Assembly: GCF_040676675.1 (NCBI RefSeq)
Contig: NZ_JBFAPK010000004.1
Span: 62,001 to 126,000 of the forward strand
DNA: 64,000 nt
Source: JBFAPK01 sp040676675
GTDB lineage: Bacteria; Actinomycetota; Actinomycetes; Mycobacteriales; Micromonosporaceae
Direction of reading: 5' to 3'
A program made the translations under genes and the position numbers. This document shows, piece after piece, positions 61,009 through 64,000 of this stretch; position 1 is the stretch's first letter, and each line of letters starts with the position of its first letter. Below the pieces are notes generated by a model, which saw only the letters and a list, made by a program, of their open reading frames with translations, did no database searches and was not told the origin of the DNA.

Positions 61009-63564
61009 ATGACGCAGGGACCGGGTGATTTCGGCGTCGACCCGTGGGACGAGTTCCTGGCCCGCTACTTCGGGCGCGGCGAGGGACGTCGGCCGATGCA
61101 CCGGGTGGACATCACCCGGCTGATGACCGCCGACGCCCGGGAACTGCTCGCCGACGCGGCCCGCCGGGCCGGGCAGGCGGGCAGCAACGACCTGGACACC
61201 GACCACCTGCTCTGGGCGGCGCTGCAACGCGAGTCCCTGCGCGACCTGCTCCGCCGGGCCGGTGCCGACCCGGACGCCCTGTTCAACGCGCTCGGCGGCC
61301 CGGCGGAGGGCGAACCGGCCCCGCGCGGCGAGCTGCCCGGCAACCTCTCGCTCACCCCGGCCGCCAAGCGGGCCCTGCTCGACGCGCACCAGCTCTCCCG
61401 CGCGATGGGCGCCTCGTACATCGGTCCGGAGCACATCCTGATGGCGTTGCCGCTCAACCCAGAGTCGCCGGCCGGGCGGATGATGGCCGCCGGCCGGATC
61501 GGGCCGCAGGCGTTGCAGTCGGCGAGCCAGCAGCGCGGGCGGATCACCGCGCCCGCGCCGGACCGGGGTACGCCGACGCTGGACCAGTTCGGGCAGGACC
61601 TCACCGAGCTGGCCCGGGCGGACGAGATCGATCCCGTGATCGGTCGGGCCGACGAGATCGAGCAGGCCGTGGAGATCCTGTCCCGGCGTACCAAGAACAA
61701 CCCGGTGCTGATCGGCGAGGCGGGCGTCGGCAAGACCGCGATCGTCGAGGGGCTCGCCGAGCGCATCGCCGACGGGGACGTGCCCCGTACGCTGCTCGGC
61801 AAGCGCGTGATCCAGCTCGACCTGGCCGGCCTGGTCGCCGGTACCCGCTACCGGGGCGACTTCGAGGAGCGGGTCAAGAAGGTCATCGACGAGATCCGCT
61901 CCCAGGGCGACAACCTCATCGTCTTCCTCGACGAGCTGCACACCCTGGTCGGGGCGGGCGGCGCCGGCGCCGAGGGCGGGATGGACGCCAGCAACATGCT
62001 CAAGCCCGCGCTGGCCCGCGGGGAGCTGCGGGTGATCGGCGCGACCACGCTCAACGAGTACCGGCGCAACATCGAGAAGGACGCGGCGCTGGCCCGACGG
62101 TTCCAGCCGGTCCTGGTGCCCGAGCCCACGGTCGACGACACGGTGGCGATCCTGCGCGGGCTGCGCGACCGGTACGAGGCGCACCACCAGGTCCGCTTCA
62201 CCGACGAGGCGCTGGTCGCCGCGGCCGAACTCTCCGACCGGTACATCACCGACCGGTTCCTGCCGGACAAGGCGATCGACCTGCTCGACCAGGCCGGTGC
62301 CCGGGTCCGGCTGCGCACCCGTACCCCGGCCGGGGACGTGCGCGACCTGGAACGCGAGCTGGAGGAGGTGCAGCGGGACAAGGACCAGGCGGTCGCGCAC
62401 GAGCAGTACGAACGCGCCTCCTCGCTGCGCGACCGGATCCAGCAGGTGCAGCGGCGTATCGAGCAGGCCCGCGGCGACGGCGGCCCGGAGGAGGTGCCCC
62501 AGGTCCGGCAGGAGGAGATCGCCGAGGTGGTCTCCCGCGCCACCGGCATCCCGGTCGCCCAGCTCACCGAGGAGGAGCGGGACCGGCTGCTGCGCCTGGA
62601 GGGCCACCTGCACGAGCGGGTGATCGGGCAGGACGACGCGGTCAACGCGGTGGCCGAGGCGGTGCGGCGGTCCCGTACCGGCCTGGCCGACCCGGACCGG
62701 CCGATGGGCAGCTTCCTCTTCCTCGGCCCGACGGGCGTGGGCAAGACCGAACTGGCCCGCGCGCTGGCCGAGGCGCTCTTCGGCGAGTCCGACCGGATGG
62801 TGCGGCTGGACATGAGCGAGTTCCAGGAACGGCACACGGTGAGCCGGCTGGTCGGCGCGCCGCCCGGCTACGTCGGGTACGAGGAGGCGGGCCAGCTGAC
62901 CGAGGCGGTGCGCCGCCGCCCGTACGCGGTGGTGCTGCTCGACGAGATCGAGAAGGCGCACCCGGACGTCTTCAACATCCTGCTCCAGGTGCTCGACGAG
63001 GGGCGGCTCACCGACAGCCAGGGCCGTACCGTCAACTTCCGCAACACCGTACTGATCATGACGAGCAACCTCGGCTCCGAGCTGATCACGGGTACCCAGC
63101 GCAGCGTCGGGTTCGGCGCCGACGGCGGCGGCGAGGGGGAGAGCAGCGAACTGCGCGAGCGGCTGATGCGCCGGCTCCAGGAGAGCTTCCGCCCCGAGTT
63201 CCTCAACCGGATCGACGAGATCATCATCTTCCGGCGGCTGGAGACCGAGCAGCTGCGCCGGATCACCGGGCTGCTGCTGGAGGAGACCCGGCGCCGCCTG
63301 CACTCGCAGGACATCACCGTGGAGTTCACCGAGGCCGGGGTGGACTGGATCGCCGAGCACGGGCACCAGCCGGAGTTCGGCGCCCGCCCGCTGCGCCGGA
63401 CCATCCAGCGGGAGGTGGACAACCGCCTCTCCCGGATGCTGCTCGACGGTTCGATCTCGCCCGGCCAGCGGGTGGTGGTCGACGCCCGCGCCGACGCGCT
63501 CGCCTTCGACGTCTCCGGCGACCCCGCCCACCCCCGCCCCACGGCCTCCGCCTCGGCGGTCTGA
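61009..63564 (+). CDS. ClpC-like AAA+ chaperone/unfoldase
   Basis: ATG 61009 follows GAGGGAGA; 851 residues. The N-terminal Clp repeat domain is preceded by an unusual 30-residue stretch (GDFGVDPWDEFLARYFG). D1 ATPase: GEAGVGKT near residue 236, VIFLDELHTLVGAG-type Walker B, a UVR-like middle segment (AHEQYERASSLRDRIQQVQ); D2: GPTGVGKTELA near 575, VVLLDEIEKAHPDVFN, and the FRPEFLNRIDEII sensor region. It hands unfolded proteins to ClpP or reactivates aggregates; the sequence differs from the housekeeping ClpC1 type in its N-terminus, so it is probably a second, stress-related copy. Two small genes follow on the same strand. Confidence 0.92.
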   Translation: MTQGPGDFGVDPWDEFLARYFGRGEGRRPMHRVDITRLMTADARELLADAARRAGQAGSNDLDTDHLLWAALQRESLRDLLRRAGADPDALFNALGGPAEGEPAPRGELPGNLSLTPAAKRALLDAHQLSRAMGASYIGPEHILMALPLNPESPAGRMMAAGRIGPQALQSASQQRGRITAPAPDRGTPTLDQFGQDLTELARADEIDPVIGRADEIEQAVEILSRRTKNNPVLIGEAGVGKTAIVEGLAERIADGDVPRTLLGKRVIQLDLAGLVAGTRYRGDFEERVKKVIDEIRSQGDNLIVFLDELHTLVGAGGAGAEGGMDASNMLKPALARGELRVIGATTLNEYRRNIEKDAALARRFQPVLVPEPTVDDTVAILRGLRDRYEAHHQVRFTDEALVAAAELSDRYITDRFLPDKAIDLLDQAGARVRLRTRTPAGDVRDLERELEEVQRDKDQAVAHEQYERASSLRDRIQQVQRRIEQARGDGGPEEVPQVRQEEIAEVVSRATGIPVAQLTEEERDRLLRLEGHLHERVIGQDDAVNAVAEAVRRSRTGLADPDRPMGSFLFLGPTGVGKTELARALAEALFGESDRMVRLDMSEFQERHTVSRLVGAPPGYVGYEEAGQLTEAVRRRPYAVVLLDEIEKAHPDVFNILLQVLDEGRLTDSQGRTVNFRNTVLIMTSNLGSELITGTQRSVGFGADGGGEGESSELRERLMRRLQESFRPEFLNRIDEIIIFRRLETEQLRRITGLLLEETRRRLHSQDITVEFTEAGVDWIAEHGHQPEFGARPLRRTIQREVDNRLSRMLLDGSISPGQRVVVDARADALAFDVSGDPAHPRPTASASAV

Positions 63565-63578
63565 GAGGAGCCCGACGC

Positions 63579-63806
63579 GTGACCGAGCCCGAGGAGAACC
63601 AGGAGAAGACCCCGAAGACCGACGCGATCCTCAGCCCGCGGGAGCTGCGCCATCCCCCGAGCACGGCCAACCCCTCCCGTACCCGGGTGCCGGCCGAGGG
63701 TCTGCGGCCGCCCCGCCCGCCCGAGGAGGCGGAGGAGGAGGGGCGGCGCGAGGAGGCGGCGGCGGACGACGCGGCCGAGTCGCAGGACGAGGACAAGGAG
63801 GAGTGA
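63579..63806 (+). CDS. Small acidic disordered protein
   Basis: GTG 63579 follows GAGAGGAG. The 75-residue protein is very hydrophilic, with LSPRELRHPPSTANPSRTRV in the middle and an acidic end rich in Glu and Asp. It lies 14 bases after the ClpC-like gene and its TGA overlaps the next ATG by one base, which supports a real gene. An adaptor or client of the chaperone is conceivable from context only. No family recognised. Confidence 0.65.
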   Translation: MTEPEENQEKTPKTDAILSPRELRHPPSTANPSRTRVPAEGLRPPRPPEEAEEEGRREEAAADDAAESQDEDKEE

Positions 63807-64000
63807 TGGCCCGGGACCAGCGCGTCGAGCCCGAGGTGGAGCTGCTGTGGCAGGACTTCCACGACCGCGTGAACGTCACCTCCGAGCGGTTGCGTACCTG
63901 GCTGCTGACCCAGGGGTCGGGGGAGGAGACCTTCACCGCCGAGCCCCACCTCGACCTGCCGGAGCCCGGCCGGTCGATCCTGGCCGTGCTCCGCAAGCGC
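63806..64000 (+). CDS. DUF3140-like protein (partial, cut by the window edge)
   Basis: The ATG at 63806 shares its A with the preceding stop (TGATG). The 65 visible residues, MARDQRVEPEVELLWQDFHD then RVNVTSERLRTWLLTQGS and GRSILAVLRKR, resemble the short DUF3140 family of unknown function. The 3' end is outside the window. Confidence 0.65.
   Translation, partial: MARDQRVEPEVELLWQDFHDRVNVTSERLRTWLLTQGSGEETFTAEPHLDLPEPGRSILAVLRKR

Overview
The window is high-GC actinobacterial DNA (by eye well above 70% GC, with strong G/C preference at third codon positions and frequent GTG starts). Gene content and style (DUF574 and SCO6745-type proteins, a translational T-box in front of ileS, leaderless regulators, several CBM and glycoside hydrolase genes) fit a soil Micromonosporaceae chromosome, most likely Micromonospora or a close relative. 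This is an inference from content, not from a marker gene. No rRNA, tRNA, transposase, phage gene or CRISPR array was found. One short AT-richer island (about 28.3-28.85 kb) looks acquired.

Layout. 0-6.5 kb: AEC permease, a winged-helix protein, a uridine-kinase-like protein, a DksA/TraR zinc-finger protein, two DUF72 proteins flanking an SDR oxidoreductase and a DUF2267 protein. 6.5-11.2 kb: GH3 glycosidase, MFS exporter and a divergent CGNR regulator. 11.3-20.4 kb: a tightly packed leftward operon for peptide uptake (lipoprotein, two permeases, two ATPases), a cytoplasmic-looking gamma-glutamyltransferase and a TauE/SafE exporter, with a GntR regulator upstream. 20.5-25.9 kb: a secreted PQQ-type sugar dehydrogenase with CBM2, an MFS/SCO6745 pair, and an AA10 copper monooxygenase with a membrane protein carrying a His-rich stretch. 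26-33.2 kb: TrmO, a hypothetical protein, a DUF574 methyltransferase, the AT-rich orphan gene, the ileS T-box and ileS (with an unusual GTHH signature), and a GNAT. 33.4-48.3 kb: a large subtilase, two MFS exporters, a methyltransferase, HxlR and alpha/beta hydrolases, a DUF2293 protein, a PhoD-like phosphatase and a PadR-HAAS/ABC-permease operon. 48.4-53 kb: an SDR/TetR divergent pair, then a GH43 beta-xylosidase divergent from a LacI regulator, followed by a regulated promoter that has no gene.

53.3-60 kb holds the two least understood systems. The first is a 101-residue protein made almost entirely of four 21-residue repeats, followed directly by a JmjC/cupin-type oxygenase. The second is a four-gene leftward cassette: a small helical-hairpin protein, a 292-residue protein, an FtsK/HerA-like ATPase and a coiled-coil membrane protein. 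It resembles a reduced type VII-like export or pumping machine. 60-64 kb: a truncated reductase gene, an NYN-domain protein, a ClpC-like chaperone and two small genes, the last cut by the window edge.

Regulatory themes: a closely similar 13-bp operator lies upstream of the GH3 and GH43 genes; several regulators have leaderless-looking promoters; and three convergent junctions are closed by long perfect inverted repeats of 15-19 bp.
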